Source: Melieria omissa
Taxonomy: Eukaryota; Arthropoda; Insecta; Diptera; Ulidiidae
Assembly (NCBI GenBank): GCA_963971225.1
Contig: OZ020269.1
Location: 76,050,450 to 76,114,449, forward strand
Length of the DNA stretch: 64,000 nt
Reading direction: 5' to 3'
A program made the translations under genes and the position numbers. Below, one piece after another: positions 1 through 10,807 of the stretch (position 1 is the stretch's first letter; each line of letters opens with the position of its first letter). Below the pieces are notes generated by a model that was not told where the DNA came from, made no database searches, and was given only the letters and a program-made list of their open reading frames with translations.

Positions 1-396
1 GTTTAGTCAAAAAGTCAGTAAAAAATGCAATAATTGTATGTTATTTAAGTGCGTAACCTTTGCCTTATAGCCTATTTCCACTGAGCGCTTAACTGCAGTT
101 TAATTTGAGAACTGTCAAGCGTTTCCACCGTGGAGTTTATGTAATAAATTATTGTTTTTAAATACATTTTAATATATACGCTGGATTCTCTAGTGAATTT
201 GTTTAGTTTTTAGTTATTATTTTTTCGTTTTTGTGTTATTTGTGTGTGTTTGTTTTTGTGTGGTTTTGTTCAGCAAATTGAACATTACAACCGATATGGC
301 AAATTGGTGGTGTATAATGAATTAATTAGTGCTTCCTCAAAACTCTAAACCATCTGAATGATTTCAAACAATTGAAAGCTATATATTTTCAAGCAG
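1..396. other. AT-rich non-coding flank
   Basis: No coding region, repeat or structured element is recognised here. The stretch is AT-rich and holds only short random reading frames. It is the left flank of the Transib-like element. Confidence 0.5.
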
Positions 397-401
397 CGAC
401 G

Positions 402-1747
402 CACAATGGGGTAAACATGCCAAAAACCCGCGCATTGCCTATTTTATGCTGTAGTATCTATACGGTTAAAGATAAATACCTCAAATTTGGACATCTCCTT
501 CAGGACTCTTCAGAGATTTGTTCACCATAATTTTATTTGATTTACTGTACCGTGCACCGGCACCCTACAGTCGGCAATTAGGCACTTTTAAAATCTTCAT
601 TAGTAAAAAACAAAACCAAAGTTAAAGTATTTAAATCGACCCAAACTGACTTATGAATACTCTAGATTTTAGCCACACCCCTATTTTTTGCCTCCTTTCA
701 TAAAACACCCACATAAAACACATACATGTAGGGTAATTCGTATTAAAGCAAAAACCATTTGATACGGGTTGATACGGCTCATAACGGGTTAATGGGGAGT
801 ACCATGCCCACTTACCGTTATAAATAACCACAAAAGGGCAGATGACGTTGGTAAGTATATAAATATAATAAATTTTCCCAATTTAACCAAGTATGCTTAT
901 ATGGCAACCCTACTTAAAAGTGGGCGTTCCATGCCCATTTTTACGTTAGAGTTTAGTTAGGTCACTCGTAAATTCCACACAAAGTTTTATTGAAATATAT
1001 TGCCTTTTTCAAGAATCATCCTGCGTACCCGCCGAAAAAATTGATACAAAATATTTTTTTTAGCATATTTATTAATTCAGGTCATAAATCACATATATTT
1101 TTACTTTATTTATTTTTTTTAATACTATATATATGCACCAAGTGTTATAAACGTACCGACCCATACGCGCGTTAAAAAGTTTTCAGTTCATATATATTTG
1201 TTTTCTTACTAAGAGAAGTGAATAAAAGTCCAAAAATCTAACCATTCCGCAGCTTTCCGCAGACAAGTTGAGTATCATTTTTTTTATGAATGTTCCTACT
1301 TACCTTCCCTAAAGATTTTCGATTATCCATAAAAGTTATACACCACGAAAGTAGGACATTTTCCTAAAAACATCGTTGTTTTTGCCCAAACTTTGAAAAC
1401 TTATATCTTTACAAGAAAATGTGCCATGGAAAAGAATTATATGTCAAATTAAATGTAGGAATATGCTTATTATATGTATCAAAAATTATTTGATTATATT
1501 TAAAAATAACGATTTAATTGACATTTCAGCATCAAAATCAAAAAAGTTGCATCGACAAAATGAAATTGAGTATAAAAGCACCCAACTTTGAACGGCTATA
1601 CAGCAGCTAGTTTCGGTCCAATTTACATGAAAAAATCATTTTCTGCCTGCTACATGCATGTAGATTACGAAAAATAAAAAAAAGGTAGGCTCGTAACTTT
1701 AAGATTAGCCGTAATGCGCAGGTTTTCGGCATGTTTACCCCATTGTG
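402..1747. mobile_element. Transib-like DNA transposon, non-autonomous
   Basis: The two ends are inverted copies of a repeat that begins CACAATGGGGTAAACATGCC (402-421 on the left, inverted at 1728-1747) and continues with an A-rich tract. The flanks are the same 5 bp, CGACG (397-401 and 1748-1752). A 5-bp GC-rich duplication and a CACAATG start are the published hallmarks of the Transib superfamily, the relatives of the RAG1 recombinase. No transposase reading frame is visible in the 1346-bp interior, so this is a decayed or non-autonomous copy. Boundaries are seen in the sequence; the superfamily call is inferred from end and target features only. Confidence 0.75.
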
Positions 1748-1752
1748 CGACG

Positions 1753-2267
1753 TCTGCCGAATTTTATGACGGAAAATAATAGTGTTATAATGAGCTGCCT
1801 AAATAAAAAGTGTTATAATACAAAATACAACTGCTTTTCGGCGTGCAAATTATGGAAGCAAGAATTGTTAAAGTCCCAGGATGAGGGATGAGGCGTAAGG
1901 AAATACAATTTACCGTCTAAATCCAAATGCGGTACCTGTTATACATAGGTATTGACGCGCAACGGTAATGCAAATTATTGTATATGTATGTTGTTTATCA
2001 TTAAACCCACTTTTCAGGAGAACAACGATCCACGAAGTAGACGAAGTACTAACTGCACGTGCTTGTTAACAACGGTAATGTATATTCTTCTTATATGTAT
2101 TATTTTTACTCATTAAACGCTCTTTACTCACACTCTTACATAATCAGAAAACATTTTTTCTTACATTTCTAACAATTACAACTAATAATAATATTCATAA
2201 ATTTAAATTAAATAAATAAAAATAAATTTATTAATTGTATGATACTTTAACGAAAATGAGTTCAATA
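1753..2267. other. Unassigned AT-rich spacer
   Basis: No gene or clear repeat boundary is seen between the Transib-like element and the LTR fragment to its right. Confidence 0.5.
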
Positions 2268-2658
2268 TAGGCTTATTCCGTCTCTCTGGATTGTGCTTCA
2301 AAATAAAACCACTTCAATTATTCAGCGCAAACGAAGTCAAAAACCAGCAATCACTTAACTGACTAATTTACACTTTGCTTATCTGTTTCTGCATGTTTCC
2401 CCTTTGCTTGCTCAAATCAGACTCCCCTCTGCACTGCATCCGGCTGCCTTTTATACTTGTCTGCTTATCGCGCCGATTATTCTCGCACATTCCAATTGAA
2501 CTATCTCTCGACCGTTCTCGCACATCCCATTACCATCGCGAAGCATCCATGCTATATCGGAATTATGGCTAGTCTGCCGTACTCTAAAGTGTATGCCTAA
2601 AAGTATGCCCGTAAAAGCATTCACGCATAGCACAGCCACAGGGTGCCTTATCGTTACA
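2268..2658 (-). repeat. Diverged Gypsy-type LTR fragment, subfamily B
   Basis: The stretch resembles the Gypsy LTRs at 4419, 10339, 15947 and 44284 and is closest to the one at 29317. It shares the AAAATAAAAC block near its left side, the run leading into CTTTTATAC, the CTCGCACATTCC block and the TTATCGTTACA right terminus. The left end is diverged and no target duplication could be confirmed. It reads as an LTR in minus orientation, with no internal region beside it. Confidence 0.65.
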
Positions 2659-3309
2659 ATACGTTACTACATAAACTCATAGCCGTAAAGTTCTTCAGCT
2701 CTGCGGTAAAAATACAAAGAGTATTAAAAAAAATTGTATTCTTATTTGTTAAGTTTCTTCTTATCTGTCTTTATGAAACTACCAAAATATTATTGTATCG
2801 CACATACGATAGGCCTATTGACTCCAAAATTTACGACAATACTGCAAATATAAAATAATTAGGCACGTGTAATTTCTTTTAAATCGAAATCTAACGGAGT
2901 CTAAGATGGGTTAAAACTTTGTATGGGGACATATAATGTAATGTGCCTATTTACGTTAAATTTAGTGAAATCACTTCAAATCAGAACTAATAAGACAATT
3001 CTTTTTAATTTTGTTTTCAAAATTTAATGGTGTCGCCAAAGGGCTATGAGCAGGGCCGTAACAAAGGGAGGGCGTGAATTAACATTTTCAATCCCTACGC
3101 ATGGTATTATATGTACGTTGCCATACTAAAATAAAGGTCGATTAACCTTTAAAACAATAATAGCAAATTTTTTTTCGGAAAACTGATGTGTGTTTTCTAA
3201 AATAGGTCTTTTCTGACTTAATACAACGATTTACATTATCTAAAAGCATGTGAGTGAGTAATAAGTGTTATATCGTCGTACGGAATGACCTTCAATATGT
3301 CGGTACAAG
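2659..3309. other. Unassigned spacer
   Basis: AT-rich DNA with short unconvincing reading frames only. No repeat boundary was recognised. Confidence 0.45.
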
Positions 3310-3316
3310 CTTTTAG

Positions 3317-4145
3317 CACAGAATAAACAGTATACAGAAGGCGCATCTGAAATAATTTTGCGATTTCATTTCAGACGCGGGCGGGAAGCAACAAAGGTGA
3401 GGAAAATGTAAAGGGAACCGAGAGAGTAAGCGCGAATGGATGTACACGCATAGATTCGATGGTTTTGGGCTCTATTCTCATTTCGACAACATCACGCAAT
3501 GTTGTTGCTTTCCGCAGCAAGCCAGCTTGGCTTTACTCGGGCACATTGAAATGGTCGTTGATTTGACAAAGCGATCGCCAAGGCAAATTCAATAGGTAGT
3601 TGCAGCACCAGAACTGATTAAACTTTTTTCTTTGATAATTAGCACAACATTGTAGCAATAGTTTTCCACTTATTATCACTTTCTTAATGCGGGTTGGTTG
3701 TTCCAATATTTTTACACATATGTTTATTTTCATTGTAGCCATTTGTACTTTTTACAACATCTATTTTACAAACAGACCAAAAGAACTAATAAAATCCATT
3801 GAATTTTTTTTTCCGTAGTGCTACCACCTTATTTATTCGTCTTGGCGTTCGCTCTTTTTATGCAAACTTTGCCTGTCCACTTCTTGTACTTGTTTGTAAA
3901 AAAGCAAGCGGAGAGCAAGCACGAGCCACCACCAACATGCAAGCGGTACATCGCCTTGTTGCCCAACAATAACAACCACAGTGTGTGGTGCGCGCTCACA
4001 GCTTCTCAGCTTACGCTCTCGCGCTCTGAGCGTTCTCATCCCCTTTACTGCTTCCCCCGCATCTACCAAGGGGTCCTACCGCTAGAACCCGCAAAAAAAA
4101 TTTTCTTTACACCAGATGCGCATTCTGTATATTATTTGTTCTGTG
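3317..4145. mobile_element. TIR element with 7-bp target duplication, group A
   Basis: The left end reads CACAGAATAAACAGTATACA and is followed by AGAAGGCGCATCT; the right end is its inverted, slightly diverged copy, finishing in TTCTGTG. The element is flanked by CTTTTAG on both sides (3310-3316 and 4146-4152). It shares most of its interior with 51863-52446, in the opposite orientation. No transposase is encoded; the 127-codon frame at 3818-4201 runs past the element end and is not convincing. Seven-bp duplications are described for the 1360/Proto-P elements of Drosophila, so a P-superfamily relationship is possible but is inference. Confidence 0.72.
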
Positions 4146-4418
4146 CTTTTAGTCACAAGTGTCGATTGATAAGATTGCGTCAGTCAACCTGTGCAGAATA
4201 AATCGCGCACACACTTTTAGATAGCCAAATTGAGGTGCCTAAACCCACTTACATAAATTTCAATTAAGATTTTGGATGGTCTTTGAAGAGTTCACGCACA
4301 GTGTTGATGGAAAAAATACTCAAAATTAGACACAAGTCAACGCAAGTTTTGCGTTTGAATATGAACATCTGACGGGGTCAAAACCGTGTCAGGAATTTAT
4401 GTGAAGAACCATATATAT

Positions 4419-4903
4419 TGTTACGAATACTAGGTCTAGTGGGCTGTTACGTATCACTTGATTGTGCAATTTGAAAATAAAACAACTTTAATTATCCGAA
4501 CGCAGTCAATAAAAGCCAACAATCACTTTATTTCACAGATTTACACTTCACTGTCTTTACACTTAATTATTTTCTTAATTACTCCGTGTGGCACCTTCAC
4601 TAGTCAAAATCAGACTCACTCGCTGCGCCGCACCCGGCTGCCTTTTATACCTGTCCGGCCATCGCGCAGATCGTTCTCGCACATTCCAGAGTGGACTAAC
4701 TGTTTCCATGATGATCGCGACCATCATTGCCAGGTTGGATTAAAAGTAGCCATCATTGCCAGGTTGGACTAAAAGTTTCCATCATTGCCAGGTTGGACTG
4801 AAAGTTTCCCTTATTATCGCGGCCGTCGTTGGCAGATTGAATTATAGCACGGCGCGTAGCGACAGGGTTGCTTTGCACAGCGACAGACTGTCTTATCGTT
4901 ACA
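4419..4903 (-). repeat. Solo LTR of the Gypsy family
   Basis: A complete LTR runs from TGTTACGAATACTAGG to CTTATCGTTACA in plus-strand reading and is related to the LTRs of the full element at 10339-16404. It is flanked by the 4-bp duplication ATAT (4415-4418 and 4904-4907) with no internal sequence attached, which is the signature of LTR-LTR recombination. Several tandem variants of the block around TTGCCAGGTTGGACT lie near its right side (about 4720-4800). On the element's coding strand a TATAAAAGG promoter motif lies at about 4640-4650. Confidence 0.85.
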
Positions 4904-5039
4904 ATATATACATACAGGGTGGGCAAAAAGTTTCTGCATACAAAAAAACACCCTTAAGGATCATTTGTATTGCTTTTCAAAAATTTTTTTTTTAAACCAC
5001 TAAATCAAGCCAAATTTAATTGATCATTCATATTGTGTA

Positions 5040-5900
5040 ACACATCGGCTGATAAGCCCCCGGTCTAAGGCACAAAACAAGACTGTTTTTTAGAAATTAA
5101 ATTTTATTCATCCTCATGGTTTCCTTCAAGAGCGATACATTCATTCCAGCACTTCTCTAACACCTGTCTTGTAAAACGACTTATCTTTGGCCTCTAAATA
5201 GGTATTTTTTCGAGCGATCACCTCCTCATTCGAGCCAAATTTCTTTCCTGCGAGCATTTTTTCAAGTCTTTGAAGAGATAAAGGTCACTGGGAGCCAAGT
5301 CTGGAGAATAGAGTGGGTTCAATATTCGATATTTGGGTCGTGCAATTTTTCCATCGTAGCGAGAGACTTGCCTTGTATGTTGACAAACGCGGCACCCATT
5401 TTGGAAACAGCTGTCTCATGGACAAATGTAATGCAAAATAAAATCCGCACGCTCCATTGATATTTTGATAGTATCAGCTATCTTCTGCAATTTCACTTTA
5501 CGGTTTTCAAAAACGATTTTGTGGACTTTTTTACCGTTTTCCGGTGTAACCACCTCAATTGGCCGACCACAGCGCGGCGCATCGTCGGTATTCGTACGAC
5601 CACGTTTAAATTGAGCAAACCAATAATGGTAGATTTTCCAGGTGCAGAGTCCGAATAATACTTATCGAGCCAGGGTTTTGTTTCAATGGTGTTTTTCCCC
5701 ATCAAAACGCAATGTTTTATGAGAACACGAAATTCTTTTTTTCACATTGTTCTTAACACGTGTAAAGTTGTTTTACTAAAACAATTGTTACTTTTGAACC
5801 AACCGTCCCATCGTAATGAAATTTTTACAAGTACCTTTTGAAGGTCACTACTTAAAATAAAAAATATTATTTCTCGTTTTTATCTTATCAGCCGATGTGT
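5040..5900 (-). mobile_element. Mariner element, internally deleted
   Basis: Perfect 17-bp inverted ends ACACATCGGCTGATAAG (5040-5056 and inverted at 5884-5900) are flanked by TA. The interior on the minus strand matches an irritans-type mariner transposase in several frames, including the SAPGKSTII block near the N terminus. At about 860 bp it is shorter than the usual 1.3 kb, so part of the catalytic region has been lost. Confidence 0.8.
5100..5703 (-). pseudogene. Mariner transposase relic (irritans type)
   Basis: On the minus strand the reading starts near 5703 with a mariner N-terminal helix-turn-helix region (WLDKYYSDSAPGKSTII) and then passes through several frameshifts. Towards 5100 are remnants of the C-terminal end of a mariner protein. 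The middle of the catalytic domain is missing, consistent with the short element length. This would have been the cut-and-paste enzyme of the element at 5040-5900; it cannot be functional. Confidence 0.7.
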
Positions 5901-6054
5901 TATGTGTGTCGTTTTTTTCGTAGCACTCAAGGACTCGCTTTCGAAAACTTTCGCACAAGACCGACGCTTCGGCAGGTTTTGGACTCCGAAATACTGATTC
6001 TTTAATCCGGGATCAGATATGTTCCTGCATAAAAATCGCTGTAGATGTAAAATA

Positions 6055-7330
6055 TGTCCACAAAGTATTGAGACTAACTTCAGCCGTTTATTTGACTGCA
6101 TAAGCAAGCATGGAGATGTCACTCAATACACTTATAATACTTAAGTGGACTTCTACTCAACTGTCAAACTCAAATTACACAATACATTCCATTCAAAATG
6201 TCGTACAAGCTGGATTTAAGAAAATCTGTCGCCAATCTGTTTGGACGACTCACTACAAGGGAAATTCTGGATGTGTTTAAAGAGAAGCCAATCTCCCGGG
6301 CGACTATTTGTCGTGTTTTGAGGGATTGCCGTAATGGGAAAGGACCGGATAACAAAGTCATACCTGGTCGTCTGCCGATGTTAAGTGCCACAAGGACGAA
6401 AAACTGCTGACAAGTCCAAAAATCAAAGTTGGCCAATCAACACGCAAATTAGCACGAAAATTTGGCATTTCAAAGTCTGGTGTTCACAAGATTTTTAAGA
6501 AGAAACAATGTAATGTATCGCAAACGTAAACCAGCACCAAAATATTCCGCGAAACAACTTGAAAATATACCAAAATGCTGCCGTGCACTTCGTCGTGAAA
6601 ACTTCGTTAATGAAAAATTCATCATTTTGGATGATGAATCGTACTTCACATTTTTGCACCATGAATTAAGCGGCAACGGTTTTTACACTGACGACATCGA
6701 AGCAACACCTAACGTAGTTAAATACGCCAGCAAATCAAAAAAAGGTGCTAGTGTGGGTGGCCATTTCTTCGAAAGGTGTTTCAGCGCCATTGATTCGCAC
6801 AAGCAAAGCCAAAGCGGTCAATGCTGACGTTTATATCGGTCAACGCTTGCCAAAATTGAAACAATTCATTGGCAAATACCACACTGACGACGAAATCATG
6901 TTTTGGCCGTATCTCGCAAGCTGTCACTATGCGAAAAAAACGTTGGATTGGTTGAACGAGCAAAATATAAAATTTGTGCCAAAGAAGGACAATCCTCCAA
7001 ACGAGCCACAGGCACGTCCAATCGAAAATTTCTTGGCAGTTCTCAAGCGTATGGTGTACGAAAAGGGTTGGAGGCACGGAACGAGCAAGAGTTAATTAAT
7101 CGAATTAAGCGAAAGTTAAAAAGAATCGAGATTAACACCGTCCAAAACCTAAATCGGGACAATTGCTCTACACTGAGAAAAATCGAAGAAAATTGTCCAC
7201 TGAGTGTACTCTAAGTGTATTTTTTGACAGATGACCAATAGACTGAAGTACCAAATAAAAGAAATTTTGAATTTAATTGTTTGTTTTCAAATGGCGCACG
7301 CCGGAAGTTAGTCTCAATACTTTGTGGACA
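6055..7330 (+). mobile_element. DD37E (IS630/Tc1/mariner) transposon
   Basis: Inverted ends of about 27 bp beginning TGTCCACAAAGTATTGAGAC lie at both limits and are flanked by TA (6053-6054 and 7331-7332). The 1276-bp interior encodes a degenerate transposase on the plus strand. The size, the TA target and the catalytic spacing fit the DD37E lineage. The element sits inside the small TIR transposon 4915-7474. Confidence 0.85.
6198..7214 (+). pseudogene. DD37E transposase, frameshifted and catalytically dead
   Basis: Three overlapping frames give an ordered transposase: an N-terminal helix-turn-helix region from MSYKLDLRKS (6198), the first catalytic Asp block ILDDESYF near 6630, then a WVAI block, and the second and third catalytic blocks near 6910-7035. 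The second block reads FWPYLASCHYA where the family has WPDLA, so the second catalytic Asp is Tyr. Exactly 37 residues separate this position from the Glu in RPIENF, which identifies the DD37E class. The C-terminal end continues in another frame to a stop at 7214. At least two frameshifts and the Asp loss make it non-functional. Confidence 0.82.
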
Positions 7331-7569
7331 TATGTTACGAGGGAAGTGCTTAGGATTTTCAAACCATCACATTATTGGGGATTTCCCCATTTCGTTTTCA
7401 AATAAAACAAGCAATCAGAATTTTAACTATATTAGAATTGAAACGATGTATGCAGAAACTTTCCGCCCACACTATATATATAAAAATGCATACATAAAAA
7501 CTAATGTCTGTGTGTTTGTTTTTTTATGGTCACACGACACTAAAACTCAAAAACTAGAAGGCTGATTTA

Positions 7570-8873
7570 AGGCTTGTCCACGAAATAACTTTTACATTTT
7601 CTATTATTAATAGCTACTAAATAAAATATTGAACTAATGTTTGTGTGAGTATTTATTATCTCTTATAACTCAAAGTTTGTGATAATGTACAAATATTTTA
7701 AAGTTCAATTGGATTTCTTACAAATCTACGTATTTTTGCTTTCAATCCCCTCATCAAATGTTGCACACCAGATTTTCCAATTTTTTTGGCCATACTGTTC
7801 CACTTTTTTATAAAATCAATCTTTCCCTTAGCACGTTTTTTATATTTCAGTAAGTTTCGTTTCATTATTGCCCAAAATCGTTCGACTGGCCGAAGCTGTG
7901 GGCAATTTGGGGGATTGTGATTTTTCTCAACAACACGGATCTTATTCCTTTGGTACCACTCTTTGACAATTTCTGCATAGTGGACTGTTGCTTAGTCTGG
8001 CCAAAATAAAGGTGGAACAGCGTGCTCTCTGTACAATGGCAAAAGTCGTTTGTTGAGACATTCCTTCAAGTAAATTTTACTGTTAAGAGTGCCAGTTGTA
8101 ACAAAAGGACGAGTGTATTTGCCACAGCTACATATGGCCTGCCAAACCATATACTTTTTACCATATTTGTCCATCCGTTTATACTTGAACCTTTTCATAA
8201 CGCCACCCTTCAGGTCTGCTGTGTAATATCCTCGACCTGGAAGCTGTTTGAAATCTTCTTTGACATACGTTTCGTCATCCATTAACACGCAGCCTTTAAA
8301 ACGACACAGATCATTCGATAAAAGTTTTCGGGCTCGATTTCTGGCACGCTTTTCCACTTCGGAGTTACGATTTGGCACTTTTTGAACAACGAAAGATTTG
8401 AACTCGTAGTGTCTTTTAATTTTCGCAATGTATGATTTCGAAACTTCGAATTTTCGTGCCAAATCTCGTAAAGATTGGTTTGGATTTTTTTCCAGAGAAA
8501 CTTTCACCTTACGAGCTATATCTTTATAGACGAAACCTTTTTTTCGTCCGGCTCCGACGATACGGGATGTGGACAGGTCCTTCTTGTATTTAATTACCAC
8601 ATTTCTAGCTGTTGCGCTGGAAACTTTGGCTAGTCTTCCCAACAATGCGTACGAAGCCGTTGGATTTTCGAAAAAGTGGGCAATTATTTTTTGTCGAATT
8701 TTCTCTTCTTTAGATGCCATTTTGATTGAATCACTTTGAATTTCAAAATACAATTGACCACTAATAGCTGAAATTTGACAGATTCTGAAAAGCGAATTTT
8801 TTTTTTAGAAATTTCGGTGCTTACTATACTTTTTTTCGTTTTACATTGTAAAAGTTATTTCGTGGACAAGCCT
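7570..8873 (-). mobile_element. DD37E transposon, nearly intact
   Basis: Inverted ends of about 25 bp starting AGGCTTGTCCACGAAATAAC (7570 and inverted to 8873) are flanked by TA (7568-7569 and 8874-8875). The 1304-bp element carries one long transposase gene on the minus strand. It belongs to the same broad class as 6055-7330 and 46880-48126 but has different ends, so it is a separate family. Confidence 0.88.
7698..8720 (-). pseudogene. DD37E transposase with one in-frame stop
   Basis: The frame starts at Met (8720) with MASKEEKIRQ and runs 340 residues to a TAA at 7698-7700, interrupted only by one TAA at 7992-7994. Residues 1-110 hold two helix-turn-helix units, a paired-like DNA-binding region (SLRDLARKFEVSKSYI in the second). 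The first catalytic block is VLMDDETYV, the second LFWPD, and the stop directly follows that Asp. The third block is RPVERFW, 37 residues after the second Asp. The stop lies where related proteins have Leu. Everything else is open, so this copy was lost by a single point lesion or is a recent casualty. An in-frame upstream Met at 8753 is also possible; the 8720 start fits family length better. Confidence 0.88.
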
Positions 8874-8905
8874 TAACTGAATCTTTCACGGGATGTTCGT
8901 CATAA

Positions 8906-9420
8906 CCCTTTCGCTACAGGTTTTTACTGGGGAAAGTTAAAATTTTTAATTTTACATTTTCGGCTTCTATGTGGTTATAATAGCAACATTCCAACATTCG
9001 AAATTTTTTAATTTTTATACTCGGACCCTGTATTTTAGAGTGTTTTTCTATGAGAGCTTTTCTATGATCGTTGTGGCTGTAATAATTACTTAAACATAAA
9101 GCTTTACGCATAATGAAAATTTTAATATTTTTTCCTTTACATCAGCCAAAATTAAAATAGAAAGTATCTAAATTGAAAGAAAATGTTAAATTAAATGTTC
9201 TCTAATTTTTTATGCTTCTTCTTCCTTTACTATGTCAAGATCTACCATTAAAAAAACGTGTATACTTTTCTTCTTTAAACTTAAATATTCAGTTTATTAA
9301 TTTCGTATTTTTCTTAAAACTTCAAGCTATTTTAAAAACCAACAAAAAAAATGTATTCTTGCAACCATAGAGGATGCAGACGTCCACAAAGTAGCATGTG
9401 GCAACAAAATAGCGAAAGGG
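8906..9420. mobile_element. TTAA-type (piggyBac-like) MITE
   Basis: The short inverted ends CCCTTTCGCTA (left at 8906) and TAGCGAAAGGG (right ending at 9420) are flanked by ATAA on the left and TTAA on the right, one base from a perfect TTAA duplication. A CCC start at a TTAA target is typical of the piggyBac superfamily. No coding capacity is seen in the 515 bp. Confidence 0.55.
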
Positions 9421-10334
9421 TTAACTTAATCTCGGTAAGCCACATAGCACGAATACGACCCGACAGGTTGGCGTGGCACCGGAATTATAGGTCTAACAGC
9501 ACTGAAATTTGGTACAGCGTCATGGCTTGCACGTTTCGTTCCAGTGGTAAAATTTTATGGGCTTTGGTCAAGGGGCGTGGCACATTTCAAGCGACCCAAA
9601 TGTTTTGAATAGCTTAGAACTACAGGTCGCCCATCAATGTTATTTGGCACAAACTTACGATTTTTTCCTGCCCTTCGACAGTGAAAATAGCCCGTACAAC
9701 CCAATTTTTTATGTGGAATAGCTTCGAAATTCTAAATCGGATAGCATTGAAGGTTTGTATACCGTCGTCCCAAAGTTGTATCATCCTAATGTGAGTTGGA
9801 CAACGGGCGTGGACATTTTTTGGGAGTCAAATTTTCCGCGCAACTTTGGAACTGTAAGTTGCATATTAATAAAACTAAGTCGCACCCGTCGACTAGAGGA
9901 ATAGATTTGGCATTGCATAAAAGGGCATACATACAGTGTAGTGTGAAGAAACTTGATTTATTAGGCACATTGACTTCAAACTTGCGTGCAAAGCCTCTAA
10001 GTCCTGCTATTTGGTACTGCATACCTTTCTTAGTCCACAAAGTACTAATTTAGTGTTATCTTCTTCTTGCCCATAGTTCTTCTAATTGCCCATCGGTGAT
10101 TGTATAGTTTTTCTGAAAACAGTCGCCAGAGCGATGATATAAAATAAATAGGTACTAATTTCAATTGAGTACACCACACAAATTGAAACGACACAAAGTG
10201 AATTATGATTTTCTATAGCAAACCATGTAAAGATCGAAGATAGGTTCCAGGGCTACGAAAATACTAATTTTTTAAAAAGAAAATTGAACAAAGTAAACAT
10301 TACAAAAAAAATTATATACAATTTTATTACATAC
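9421..10334. other. Unassigned spacer
   Basis: Moderately GC-balanced non-coding DNA with several GGGCGTGG-type words (for example near 9570 and 9810). No homologous gene or terminal repeat is recognised. Confidence 0.45.
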
Positions 10335-10338
10335 ATAC

Positions 10339-10796
10339 TGTTACGAATACTAGTTCTAGTGGGCTGTTACGTATCTCTGGATTGCGTAATTTGAAAATAA
10401 AACACACTCAGTTTCTCAAACGCAGTCAATAAACTAAACCAACAATCACTTTATTTCACACTTTACACTTCACTGTCTTTACACTTAAGTATTTGCTCAA
10501 TTACCCCGTGTGGCACCTTCACTAGTCAAAATCAGACTGACTCGCTGCGCCGCATCCGGCTGCCTTTTATACCTGTCCGGCCATCGCGCAGATAGTTCTC
10601 GCACATTCCGGAGTGGACTAAAGGTTTCCATGATGATCGCGACCATCATTGCCATTTTGGACTAAAAGTTTCCATCATTGCCAGGTTGGCCTAAAAGTTT
10701 ACCTTATCATCGCGGCCGTCGTTGCCACATTGAATTATAGCACGACGCGTAGCGACAGGGTTGCTTTGCACAGCGACAGACTGTCTTATTGTTACA
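10339..10796 (-). repeat. 3' LTR of the Gypsy element
   Basis: 458 bp, downstream copy relative to the minus-strand genes. On the coding strand it begins TGTAACAATAAGACAG and ends GTATTCGTAACA. A purine-rich AAGTGGTGGGCAG tract (10797-10809, complement) lies directly inside it and fits a polypurine tract. Confidence 0.9.
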
Positions 10797-10807
10797 CTGC
10801 CCACCAC

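Larger units (their letters stand above)
4915..7474. mobile_element. Small TIR transposon interrupted by two other transposons
   Basis: Imperfect TIRs of about 27 bp (left CAGGGTGGGCAAAAAGTTTC then TGCATAC; right its inverted copy ending at 7474) are flanked by TA. After removal of the two nested elements (5040-5900 and 6055-7330) only about 420 bp of host element remains, with no coding capacity, so the host was a MITE of a TA-targeting (Tc1/mariner-like) group. Confidence 0.72.

Noticed and set aside
3818..4201. 127-codon plus-strand frame as a gene
   Set aside because: It lies mostly inside a TIR element shared with 51863-52446, where the frame is not conserved, and crosses the element end; no domain is recognisable.
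9421..10334. Possible gene or satellite based on GGGCGTGG words
   Set aside because: The words are few and irregular, and no open frame or periodic structure supports either.
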